This document shows positions 1 to 12,600 of a stretch of DNA of 64,000 nt, piece after piece. A model generated the notes under the pieces. That model had not been told where the DNA came from. It did not search any database and worked only from the letters and a program-made list of their open reading frames with translations. This stretch comes from Alentia gelatinosa. Taxonomy: Eukaryota; Annelida; Polychaeta; Phyllodocida; Polynoidae. Where the stretch lies: positions 36,173,360 to 36,237,359 of the forward strand of contig OX465583.1 of NCBI GenBank assembly GCA_950022655.1. The letters run 5' to 3'. Both the position numbers and the translations under genes were made by a program. Position 1 is the first letter of the stretch; each line of letters starts with the position of its first letter.

Positions 1-586
1 GAAGCAAAGACAAGACGTAACGTTTATAGATATATGAAATAAATACACGCTAAAATTCTGAGCCATACAAGGAGATACAAGGAGATGCAAGTACATGTAT
101 AGGGTGTAGGAAATAGCAATGTAATCACAGGTAAAACAGAAAACATAGCGTGCTCAAAGGTCAGACAGAAGGACACATTATTTGTGTTTTATATTCATGG
201 GTGACAATACAGCGATAGTAATAAAAGAAATAATGGAAATATAGGAACAAGAGCACACCACATTACCAAATCAGAATTACCTTTTATTTTTCCTAGACGC
301 ACTGAATATGATAACTGTATGTGTTAATCACAGTAGTGCATAAATCCATGTTTGAGAAATCTGATGCATGCGTGTTGAAAACGTGTTTTCTTGGGATATG
401 TCAGGTTATTTGTATTTACTCGAATAAAACATTGTCGCAAATGACTGGCTTTTAAGGAAGTTTCTTGATTGTAAAACGTTGTCAAATAGTTTACGCAAAA
501 CTAAAACTTTATTCCCGATTTCCAGTATGCAACATTCTTTCATGTTTATTGTCTGTATGAGAATGAGATTTGTATCATTAGCCTAC
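1..586. other. POLG intron, no feature recognised
   Basis: This is intron sequence on the 3' side of POLG coding exon 14; the next exon lies left of the window. It is AT-rich with no long ORF, RNA gene or repeat that I can identify. Confidence 0.6.
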
Positions 587-640
587 CTGTAAACTGCATC
601 TGGGAGCTCTTCTTTTTGTAGCTGCAGCACCATCTGCGAC
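587..640 (-). CDS. POLG: POLG exon 14 (last in window)
   Basis: This short exon of 17 codons plus split codons encodes [17 protein letters not shown], matching the family segment SSQMV.W just upstream of the polymerase motifs. The acceptor is GTGTCAG and the donor GTAGGC; the phase matches exon 13. Confidence 0.85.
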
Positions 641-3600
641 CTGACACAAAACAGTATTGGGTAAATATTCAAGCTTTTGCAATTTTTTCTCTCAGTGGTC
701 ATTTTAAGATGATGTCTGCATGATAACTCTAGCTAACCTCAGAGTGGACCTTATGACCCTAATTATAGTATTGGCTCAATGACTTTATTGTTCATATTGG
801 GTATAAAATTGTCATTCTCTTTTGATCTTTTTTTTTTACGGGGGGGGGGGGTTAGGGATATAATTTGCATAACATACAAATGTTGGAGTCTAATGCAAGT
901 AGTAGAGGTGAAAAGCAAATAAGTCTCAGATGGTTTCGGTCATCATTTATGTGTAACACTTACATCACAATCTGTCATCTAACCCAGGCTTATATTAAAT
1001 AGTGACTGTCAGGGTTTTGTAGTTAAGACATGCTTGTAGCTTCAACCATGTCTCTTAGTTACCACCCATATGTGATGTGCACCCCTGGATTAAGCCAACC
1101 GTGTATCTCAGATGGAGGCTCACACTTAAGGGCACGCCTGTGTAGAAGACATCTGCACTGCATGACGTTACACACTCAAACCTTTTACGTCCTCATCACT
1201 GACTTTATAAATGGGCCATTATGTTTAAGGATAACCTTCCTATCTTCACGTAAAAAAAGACTTTACACACTATCAACTATTCCAAATATATTGACCTGAC
1301 CCAAAAGGTCCTCCCACCCCAAACTGAAATCCATGTCAAAATACTAAAACTGTAAGATATTGTATGGCCTTAAAACCTTCTGTCCAAAACACAGATCATA
1401 TTCCTAACTGTACTTTGTTAGCTAAAAAAAGCAAAAAATGTGGTCAAGTCACCTAGTGACTCAACAAGCAGGTATACTACAGTAGGCTATAGCCATAACC
1501 TTAAGACCGTCTGTTCTATAGTTAATAAGTCTCAGATGGTTTCGGTCATCATTTGTGTGTAACACTTACATCACAGTCTGTCATCTAACCCAGGCTTACA
1601 TATATATATATATATAACAGTGACTGTCAGGGTTTTGTAGTTAAGACATGCTTGTAGCTTCAACCATGCCTATAAGTTACAACCCATATGTCTCAGATGG
1701 TTTCGGTTTAAAAAATTATTGACATTAATGCAACTTGGGACTTATGAACTCACCACCTCACTTTACATTTCCTGTTCTGGTGTCTATCTAGATCACCCTG
1801 TTACGTTCACCTGTATTGCCTGTATTTATTGATTACCGAAATGCGATACCATATGTTTTCGACCCTCGGGTTTTGGTCACCAGAATGAGATGACCGTATG
1901 TTTACTATAAATATAAGGATTGTTCGCCATCTTCTATCATTTCCTGTCCTGAAGAAGACCCTCGCAGGTCGAAACGTCGACCAGATTTAGGAATAAAGTG
2001 TTACAGTTTCAACACACAGAGTGGACATCCATTTATTCAAAGGGGGAGATCGGGTTCGATAGGATTCACTACATCGTTTTGATCTTCTTCTCTACCTATC
2101 AAGTATCTACGGATCCCTGACTCCACCCATATCCCCGAGCTGAAGGTGTTTGACGGTTTTCTCCACTCCACAAAAAATCCTGCCACAACAGGCACTGACC
2201 GCCGGTATCAAGAGATCCACCCAGCACAGTGTCTAACGACATACGAGGGGCCCATAGAATAATGGCCACCAACTCGCTCGAAAAGGAAACTGATAACAAC
2301 AACACCAAAAAGAGGAAACAGGACGAACTATTCAAGACTCCGAACCCATCACCATCCACCTCACAAACCAACCTAACCCTACTGCCTGATGAAAACGCCT
2401 TCACTACATTGTCTCCAGCAGCACAATGCATCTACCGTACACTACGTAAGCTGCAAAAGGGAATTCTCAGAGCCAAACACCACCAGGACTTATTGTCTAA
2501 ACACCTAGTGGATAAGACCGCCCCTCGCGGACTCATCCCTACAGTCAGCCCTCAAGTCCCTGATATACCTGTCGATTTTCTACTGGTGTGGGAGACCACA
2601 CTACAAGAATTCGCCGTCAAACTCACCCTACTCCTGAGGGATTTCTGGTCAGCTAGATTGATCACCCTGCAGAACGATAAAGAGAGGATCCTCTCTACGG
2701 CACAAGCTACATGTACAAACACCGACACAGCGTCTCTGGACGAATTGCTAGCCCAAGTAACGCTCAACCCACCCATCCAGCGAACGACCGGCAGAAAATC
2801 ACCCGCGGGCAGAAACAACACCACCGCACCTTCAAGAGGCCGAACCCCCCGGATAACTCTCAACAAGTCGTCAACCTCTCTACAAAAACCCTAAGTGAAC
2901 ATCACCTATCCGCTTTAGGTAAGGGCCTGTCATTCGTTGTTACACCCCGAAACAACCACCCATGTCGCCTACTATGTGATACCCTTTTGTTTGGCAGACG
3001 CATAAGACTGAAACATTGGTTCTTTGGCCATGAAGCAGTACCTCACTCTGACCCGAACACCAAGCTACGCCCCTCCTCAGGTTGGACGCCCCCACCTGGC
3101 AAGGACCTATATATCGATACCTTTATTGGCCATCTCACTAATAAAGTCTCTGCACTCAAACCAGCACCCGTCCTACCCAACCTACCACCTGAAGAAATCC
3201 TGGCTATAAGGGACCTCCGTGACGATCTAGACATTATTATAAAACCCGCCGACAAAGGCGGTGCCATCGTCATTTGGGGCCGAGTACAGTATATAAGAGA
3301 GGGCCTACGCCAACTCCACGACCATACCTACTACACACCCTCAACTGTTAAGGACTTCAATAACTCAGTGAAACACATCAGGGAGTTTCTCACCAAAGCC
3401 AGCACCAGACAGTCGTTACCAGCTAATGCCCACCTCTACCTAGTACCCAAACACCCCAGGATACCCACCTTCTACTTGCTGCCAAAGATCCACAAACCAA
3501 ATGTCCCGGGCAGACCGATCATATCGGCATGCGGCTCTCCCACAGAAAAAATCTCTGCGTTCCTGGACAACATCCTCAACCCCCACGTCAAGACACTACC

Positions 3601-6600
3601 CAGCTTCGTCAAGGACTCAACCGACCTCCTCAACAAACTTTCCGATATTAATTTGGACGGCCAATGCACACTCCTAACTATAGACGTCACGTCTCTCTAC
3701 ACCAATATCCCGCATACTGAAGGCATTAAAGCCAGCAGGGAAACACTAATTGGAAGACACGACAGCTCACCCCCGACTTGGCTTCTCCTAACTTTACTTC
3801 GGTTTGTCCTGACTCTCAACATCTTCACGTTTGGGGAGGATTTCTACCGCCAGATCCAAGGCACTGCTATGGGAACTAGAGTCGCCCCCAGTTATGCCTG
3901 CCTCTTCATGGGAATGCTGGAACACGAAATTCTCAGCAAAATGGACAACCCCCCACTAGTCTGGCTACGGTACATCGATGATATACTCTGTATTATCAGA
4001 GGCACACCAGACGACGCCCGCTCTCTAGTGACCTACTTAAACTCCCACCACCCCACGATCAAATTCACAGCTGACATCTCTGAAACATCAGTAAACTTCC
4101 TAGATGTAACCATAATCAAGTCACCGGACGGCACCCTCTCTACTACTCTCTACCGTAAACCCACAGACAGCTTTTCATACCTTCACTACAGATCGTACCA
4201 CCCACGTCACCAAGTTAAATCGATCCCCTACAGCCAGTTCATCCGGGTACGGAGAATTTGTACGGCCAAAAGAGACTTCATCGAACAAACCAATAAAATG
4301 ATCGACCACTTCCATGCCCGTGGGTATCCGATGCGCCTCCTCCTTGAAGCCCAAAACAAGGCGGCAAGCACCGACAGAGTCTCTCTTCTACACAAAGATA
4401 AGCCTACTCAGAAGTCTAACATACCCCTCATAGTGACATTCGACCCATCCCACTCTAATCTCCAGAAAATAGTGAGTGACAGTGTCTTTCTACTTGACAA
4501 CACCCGCCCTAGCCTGAATGACAACCATAAAATAGTACTCACTTTTCGTCGTAATCGGAACTTAAGGGATTTGTTGGTTAGTTCCAACCACATCAGAAAC
4601 ACCAGAAACCGACCTGGGTGCTCAAAATGTGATCGACCGCGTTGTCAAATCTGCCGCTTCGTCCACCGTAATAGGACCGCCGTGAGCTGCAATAACGGCC
4701 GCGCTTTCGCGATCCCCGGCTCGTTTAATTGTCAGTCCAACAACGTAATTTACGTCATCGAGTGTCTTAAATGTAAAATTCAATATGTAGGACAAACCTC
4801 CAACACTCTAGCCATCAGGATGGCGCAGCATCTGCGAGATATCCGACAAGCCTTCGAATTCAAACCGGTCGCGCGCCATTTTGCCGATAGTACACACACT
4901 CCCGATGACGTCATCGTTTTTGCGGTGGATCGTGCACAAGAACTGAATACTCGCCTCCGATTGGAGGAGGCGTGGGTGACGTTGCTTAGCACGCGTCATC
5001 CGAATGGATTGAACCTGACCTACTAGCGATGTCAACAGACAGAATGTCAACAATGGACTGCTACACGTGCGGCGATTGCGGTAAAACGTGCCGTAACAGA
5101 TCTTCTTTGCAACGACACCGCACCATTGCCCATCTGCCGTATCTCCGCCGCTTCACATGCCACATCTGCCCGAGATCTTTCGTCACATCGACGAATCTCC
5201 GCCGCCACCACCGCGATTGTCATCCTACGCCTACCGACGATACACCACGTATCTACAGTGATGCTTCGATCTGGTTATCGCCTGAAATACCTGTCAGCCC
5301 AGTTTCTGTGAGTAGTAACTCCACCATTTCTAACACAGCCATATCTATCAGTAGTGCTTCCACGACTGAAGAACTGTTATCTCTTTGTGGTGCCACACTT
5401 AGCCAGTCACCTGGCACCTTGCACACCACAACGTTTGACATGATTGCTGAAAACCTGGAACTGAACACGCCCACATCTCCCCCTCCGGAGATTCTACCCG
5501 TGGTTGATACTGATCATTCCGATGACTATAGTATTTCTGCTTTCTCGGACTTACTCACGATTGATGCCTCGATACTATATCCGGTAAATACCGCCACAAC
5601 GGACCTTGCTAAACGAGTTACGACAAGTGGGGCTGTAAATACCAATGTGACAGTGACCGACAGTGTGACATCGACAGCGGATGCGACACCTCTACCCCTG
5701 ATTGCGATGGATAGCAACTCGTCTTCTCTACCCGAGTTGGATCTGGTAGATTCGCTTATCGTCCCGTCCCTCGATGTGATACCCCCTCCCCTGTCGCTCC
5801 ACCACAGGGTGATGGACTATCTCCAACATGACGTCATAACCGACACGTCAGATGCATCAAGCCAAACTTCGGAACCTGCCGTCGTGCCATCACCAACCAA
5901 CCAAGACACCACCCGCAAAGTATACGATGAACTGATTTGTGATTTACTATGCCTCGTGGAAAACCGTGCACCCGAAAAATTGGACATTGCGAAGCTTTGC
6001 CTCAACATCGCCTTTTTCAAGATCGATTAACTACTGACTTGACATTGTGTAGACTGTCACAGGTCGCCAACTATAAACTCATGTCTTGTAACTATGTTAC
6101 CGGAGTTTAAAAAATTATTGACATTAATGCAACTTGGGACTTATGAACTCACCACCTCACTTTACATTTCCTGTTCTGGTGTCTATCTAGATCACCCTGT
6201 TATGTTCACCTGTATTGCCTGTATTTATTGATTACCGAAATGCGATACCATATGTTTTCGACCCTCGGGTTTTGGTCACCAGAATGAGATGACCGTATGT
6301 TTACTATAAATATAAGGATTGTTCGCCATCTTCTATCATTTCCTGTCCTGAAGAAGACCCTCGCAGGTCGAAACGTCGACCAGATTTAGGAATAAAGTGT
6401 TACAGTTTCAACACACAGAGTGGACATCCATTTATTCAAAGGGGGAGATCGGGTTCGATAGGATTCACTACATCGTTTTAACCCATATGTCTGTGCACCC
6501 CCGGAAAAAAGCCAACCACATATCTCAGATGGAGGCTCACGGTAAAAGGGCACGCCTGTGTAGAAAACATCCATGCTGCAAGATGTTACACACTCAAACC

Positions 6601-9600
6601 TTTTACGTTCTCATCACTGACTTTATCAATGGACCTTTATGTTTAATCATAAACTTCCTATATGCAATTAAAAAAGACTATACACACTAACTCAACCAAA
6701 TATATCAGAAGAGTATAGTCATAAGAAATGGGTTCAAATTCAATCAATCCAGGAAATAACAAACTGGAGTACCTAATCCTCTGCTCGTTGTTCTTCCAGT
6801 AGGAACACATGATGTGTCTTTGAAGCACCTTGTCCACATCTGTGCCACAGTTGGCCTGCAGTTCTCCAGTCTCAATATTGGCCAGATGGTACTTGGCTAG
6901 TGGGTTCCCTGTGTTGTTACCTGGACCGTCCTGAAAGATAGATATCTATATAAGTTAACTTATTCTAAATCTTATCTAAATCATCTTTATATAGTGTCTC
7001 TTATGGCTTATTCTGAAGTGACCATAGCAGGGAAACTGCGGGGGTAATATGAGTTGCCCAGCTGTACCCAGTTATACACATTTGTTTTCACCTTACATGG
7101 TTAAGCCACAGCCAGTCCTGAATAAGGTGGCAGGGACAACTTATGGATTTCCAACACTGTTTACAGTGATGAAAAATCCACATAGAATGTAAAGCTCGAT
7201 AATCACGTGAAACATTGAGAGAACATTAATATAGAACACGTTAATAAGTGATTATTTGATAATATCAGGGTTCTATAAGACCCCTCTCATCATCTAAGGC
7301 TTTTTAATTATTACCTTATGGTTTTTATATACAGCCTACCTTATGCTGAAGACGGAAAAACCAGCATCCGGGAATATCTACTTCTGCATAGGGTCCATCT
7401 CCTTCGTGAAACCAAGGGCCACTCTCTAACTTTGTGCCCCGTTTTTTCTGTATGTAGGGAAAATAAATGAGATATACAGTAGAACCCCGCCTAACAGACA
7501 CCCCGCGTAAGCGGACACCCCACGTTAACGGACACCTTTGCTCGGAACGGTTCCCTCTATTAGATGTTTATTTTAACCTCGCGTAAGTGGACACCCCGCG
7601 TAAGCGTACACTTTGGCCCGGAACGGAGGGTGTCCGCTTACGCGGGGTTCTACTGTACTTATCTTATAGCTGATAACTTACTCTAGTCCTCGGCCTTCCT
7701 ATTTACATAAAATAATATAGGCAATGTCCAACTCATTCTCTTCTAGTTAAAAGTCTATATTCAGTCACATGCAGAGACTTAAAGAGAAAATACCAAAGTT
7801 TATAAGATCATGAAATGTAAAAAGGTAACGAGTCGTTCACGAAATGATTAGAGATCATAACCCTATACGATGTCTAATCCACTTAGGTTTAACGCATTTC
7901 GTAGAGGCAAGGCATGGCTATTGCCAGAGTCATATCAGAACAAGATAAATCTCAGATGAGGATGACAAACAAACAGGAAACACACCGCTGCAGACAACTT
8001 TCAAAGTTTGTAAAGTGAGATATCCAGCCGCCTTGAAAATGATATTTTCTTAAATTGACAGAAAAGAATCCATCTTAAAACCGTGCCCCTACCTTACGTC
8101 CCTTGGGCGTCCACAGGCGGGCAGCAGCCAGCTGTCTCCAGAGCCCAGCAGCCCCAGTCTCCTTGTCGTCATACTGACCACGCTCCAGTCCCTCAAGGAT
8201 TTCTTGCCGGAGCTCTACAGTCACCTCCGGCCGGCGTGCAAGCCGCTCCAGGGCCGGCTGGCAAATCTCGTACATACTCCTGCCAAGAGTAGAAATGCTC
8301 ACTCATCGTGCTGTATGATCTCATACAGACTCCTGTTGAGAGTAACAACACTCATCATGCTCTACGTACATATAATAAAAGAAAATAAATCCAAATTAAA
8401 CAGATTTCTAACGAAACAAGAGCTAAGTGTGCATTATCAAATAGAAATATTGGCCTTTAAAGACCAAATGAGCAGGTGGACGCCTTTAAAACTCAATACA
8501 GTTCAACGGTCTGCCAGTAATTAATAACTATGATAACAAGGAAACCCCCCTGGAGGGAGGGAGGGAGGGAGGCCCGGGGCCGGCACTCCCGCCGCCGGGC
8601 CTCCGCTACCGACCGCCAGGCCTCCGCTACCGGCCGCTAGTATACTACATTTCATTGAATTAATTTAGAATAAAAAAACACCGGAAACCCGGAGATCCCC
8701 GGAAAACTGACATCCCTGAGTAGGCTTTAGCCATAACCTTAAGACCGTCCCTCCTATAGCTAATAAGTCTCAGATGGTTTCGGTCATCATTTGTGTGTAA
8801 CACTTACATCACAATCTGTCATCTAACCCAGGCTTACATATATATAACAGTCACTGTCAGGGTTTAGTAGTTAAGACATGCTTGTAGCTTCAACCATGCC
8901 TATAAGTTACAACCCATATGTCTGTGCACCCCCGGAAAAAAGCCAACCATATATCTCAGATGGAGGCTCACGGTAAAAGGGCACGCCTGTGTAGAAGACA
9001 TCCATGCTGCAAGACGTTACACACTCAAACCTTTTACGTCCTCATCACTGACTTTATCAATGGACCATTATGTTTAATCATAAACTTCCTATATGCAATT
9101 AAAAAAAGATTATACATACTAACTTTACTAAATATATCAGAAGAGTATAGTCATAAGAAATGGGTTCAAATTCAATCAACCCAGGAAACAAGAACTAAGT
9201 GTGCATTTAGAAAATAGAAATATTGGCCTTTAAAGACCAAATTAGCAGGTGGACACATTTAAAGTTCAATAAGGTTCAAAGGTCTACCAGCAATGAATTA
9301 GTATGATAACAAGGAAGCCCCCAGGACAGGAGGGAGGGTAGGGAGGGTAGGGAGGGTAGGGAGGGTAGGGAGGGTAGGTAGGTAGGTAGGTAGGTAGGTA
9401 GGTAGGTAGGTAGGTAGGTAGGTAGGTAGGTAGGGAGGGAGGGAGGGAGGGAGGGAGGGAGGGAGGGAGGGAGGGAGGGAGGGAGGGAGGGAGGGAGGGA
9501 GGGAGGGAGGGAGGGAGGGAGGGAGATCCATGAATAGTTTGCATTTATTGGATATCTATGAAAGCCCTACTAAATACTAAAACTGTTAGATATTGTATGG

Positions 9601-12600
9601 CCATAAAACCCTCTGTGACTCCCCCCCCCCCCCCCCCCAACTGAAATCTCTTTTTTCTGAAAATCCATGTCAAAATACAAAATACTAAAACTGTAAGATA
9701 TTGTATGGCCATAAAACCTTCTGTACAAAACTGAAATCATATTCCTATCTCTACTTAGTGAGCTATAAAAAGCAAAAATGTGGTCAGGTTGCCTAGTGAC
9801 TCAACAAGCATGTGTGATACAGTAGGCTATGGCCATAACCTAAAGACCAACCGTCCACCTGCTAATAAAAGGCTAAACACTCCCGTAATTGCCCTGTTTT
9901 CCCCGAAATAGGTTCATCGGGCATCACAAAAATTATGAAATTGCATCAAAATATCCATGATAATAACTCAGTGGGGATTTCTCGTTCGAGGTGCCATAGA
10001 TATCATAGAAACTTCTTGACTTATATCAGGAGGTGGGCTAGAGAGATATATCGCTAATATGGCTGCACATTAACACACATAACGATAAACAAAACAAACG
10101 ACTCACTTTAAAGGGAAGACATCGGGTCTGTCTGCTATCTCATATCCCTCCTCCTCCTGGCGGCCCAGCTCCTCCTCCAGCTCGCCGGCCACCTGCTCCT
10201 CCTCCTCCAGGGCGCGGCCCGGCACCAGGTAGCCCCAGCCCAGCTGGCGGCTGTGGTGTAGCGGGAATCCCTGCCAGGTGAGCCGCAGGAGGCGCGGGGT
10301 GACCCGCTTCAGCGTGCTGATCAGTGAGGGCCCGGCCATCACCTCGTCTGACAGCTCCGTGAGCTTCGGGCACAGCTCCGCGTACCACCTGTGGGGATTA
10401 ACCAGACAAGGTGTACTACTTAATCCAAACTTATTAATCGTAAAATCTAAAAATGTTCAACAAAGTGAAAAATACGTTTGTCCAGGTCAGTGACAAGAAT
10501 GCAACTGGCGTAACCGTTTGGAATTCACGGCGTTACGAGCAGCGGTTACCCGGTTACCAGTTTTGATGGAGATGAACAATAGCTACTCTTGTTACATCTC
10601 TTGTTACATGCATAGATACAGTTGACACACAACCTGGCCGGAATTATATTATTATACCCATATCCATCTTCATTGTTCATTACCAATGATACTGAGGCCA
10701 CTCATATCCACCTTCATTGCTAACTACCCTGTTCCTGTAAATATTCTGATGTTGCAACAATGTAACTGCTAAATAATGGTCGTGTAGTTTGACATGTTAG
10801 ACATCCAGCTGAAAACCTGCTGTGCAGAATCCGAGCACAAACGAGAAGGTAATGGTTTTCTCACATTCCTTTTTTTCCAGACTTATAGTATACAGATCCA
10901 TTATATTGATAAAGGTTATCATAACTAGACATTTTACAGATAGGCAAGGACCTCCAGAGGTGGTGCATCAAAGAATACTTTATACGCTATAGTTACAATA
11001 GCGGGTTCATACATACTTGGGATAGCCTGGCATATGGACGGGTCGTTTCGGCAGTGTGTTTCGTGCGTGTTCAATCAACTGTTCCACACGCTCCTTCGCC
11101 GTGGCCGGAGCCTGAATTATCACCAGACACTCATATTCAGTGCCATGGTGGCATTCATTACAGTATTGTTCTGAGTAGAAAATGCGTAAAATTCTTCACC
11201 TAAACCTACATAATCAAAGGAATACGAGAGTTTTGTTCATAATCTATGTGGTGAGGTAATTTTGGAAAGCTGTGTCTGGTCACTTTTTCTAAGGACTCAC
11301 GACACTGGCGAGAGTTGATGCTGTAAATATTGTGATTGCTCGTCCATGCGGCAGTTTGCGTGAGGGCTCCCATATTCAGAAACTGTGCAGGTGGGACACT
11401 TGTACTGGACAGCTACATGACAGCAATCAATGTTCAGACATGTCACTATTATATATCATAAAGGGCCACGAATTTATTTTTAATTTGCAGTGAGAATGTA
11501 ATATCTATGTTATGGATTTTGTTAAGAACAGGACCTGATGAACGGATCAGGATATGGAGAATCATTTTGGTTTATATACATTATATGTTGTGTGTATATT
11601 CTCACCTTCTTTCCTTTAGTCTTCTTGATCTTTTTTGATCGCAACTCCTTTGATGACCAGTCCAGATCCCACATCCATACATCGTCCTTGTACCTGTGAT
11701 CCAAACAATTACTTTTTTCAGTTGCAAATATTACAGCGTTCTGTGTACCCTAAGAGAATTTTCGGATCAATCCCAGTTATGAAGCGTTTCTTGTTAGATA
11801 AACAATGCAATAAAAAGATTGAAAGACAATGAGAACTCCATAAATTGTGAAATGCGTAAACAGGGTGTAAGGCTGCGCATTTTAACATATTGAGTTAATA
11901 CGTCAGGCATTCTGACGTTCATCATATCACTTAATTCATATTCAAAATAACAACATAATCCACACGCACGTCTGTCCATGCTTTAATTGACAGGCAGCAT
12001 CTGCGAGGCCCATCAAGGTGACCTTGAGTTCGTGCTGGAGCGCGGTGAAGACGGCGTGTGAAGACTCGATGTAACGCTGCCAGCTCCTGTTGACGGGCAT
12101 GTAGGCTGTACTCATCTCTAACATGCCGCCCAGCGTTACCGGGTGTGGAAACCTGACAATGGTTTACAAAAACGCGTGTATATGTGTTATACAGCAATCT
12201 ATCCATATGACGTTGATATCAACAGACCATCCCTGTGAAGATAATTTATATTTTAACCCAAGAGGGATTCCAGATCAACCTGACTTTATAACTGCTAGTT
12301 TTGAACTTGTCTACTGTGGTCTACAATACAAAGATATCTTTTCATCTAATTGAGATATAGAGGTAGGAGTTTTATGGTCTATTGTCCTTGGGTTGGGAGG
12401 TTTAGATTGGCAGGTTAGGAAAATATTTCAATTTTATCTTGGGAAAAATATTGTGACAAATATAATTCCAAGAGCTCAGTTTCAACCTCACCGTCAGAAC
12501 CTCTCCACTATGAAGTGCTGTAATTGAATTCATATTACCTGTTTTTAAATTCTGGCCATAGACTCTGGAACACTGCATGCGTTGCTTCCACATCGCTAGC

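Larger units (their letters stand above)
1694..6479 (+). mobile_element. Penelope-like retroelement, apparently full length
   Basis: This 4.8-kb insertion in POLG lies antisense to the gene. It has 374-bp direct repeats (pseudo-LTRs) at 1707-2080 and 6106-6479, nearly identical, with one difference noted by eye (C near 1804, T near 6203). ORFs are at 2229-2894, 2711-5026 and 5029-6030. A 13-bp target-site duplication AACCCATATGTCT is at 1681-1693 and 6480-6492. Penelope-like elements characteristically have pseudo-LTRs, a distinct reverse transcriptase and a GIY-YIG endonuclease, all seen here. The near-identical repeats and long open frames suggest recent insertion. Bases 1694-1706 between the TSD and the repeat match nearby host repeats. 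Confidence 0.93.

Noticed and set aside
1030..1299. ORFs of 89-99 codons at 1030, 6397 and 8918
   Set aside because: They are similar to each other only because they lie in copies of the same dispersed repeat; no conserved protein features.
9284..9544. Pro/Ser/Leu-repeat ORFs on the minus strand
   Set aside because: Pure translation of GGGA/GGTA microsatellite.
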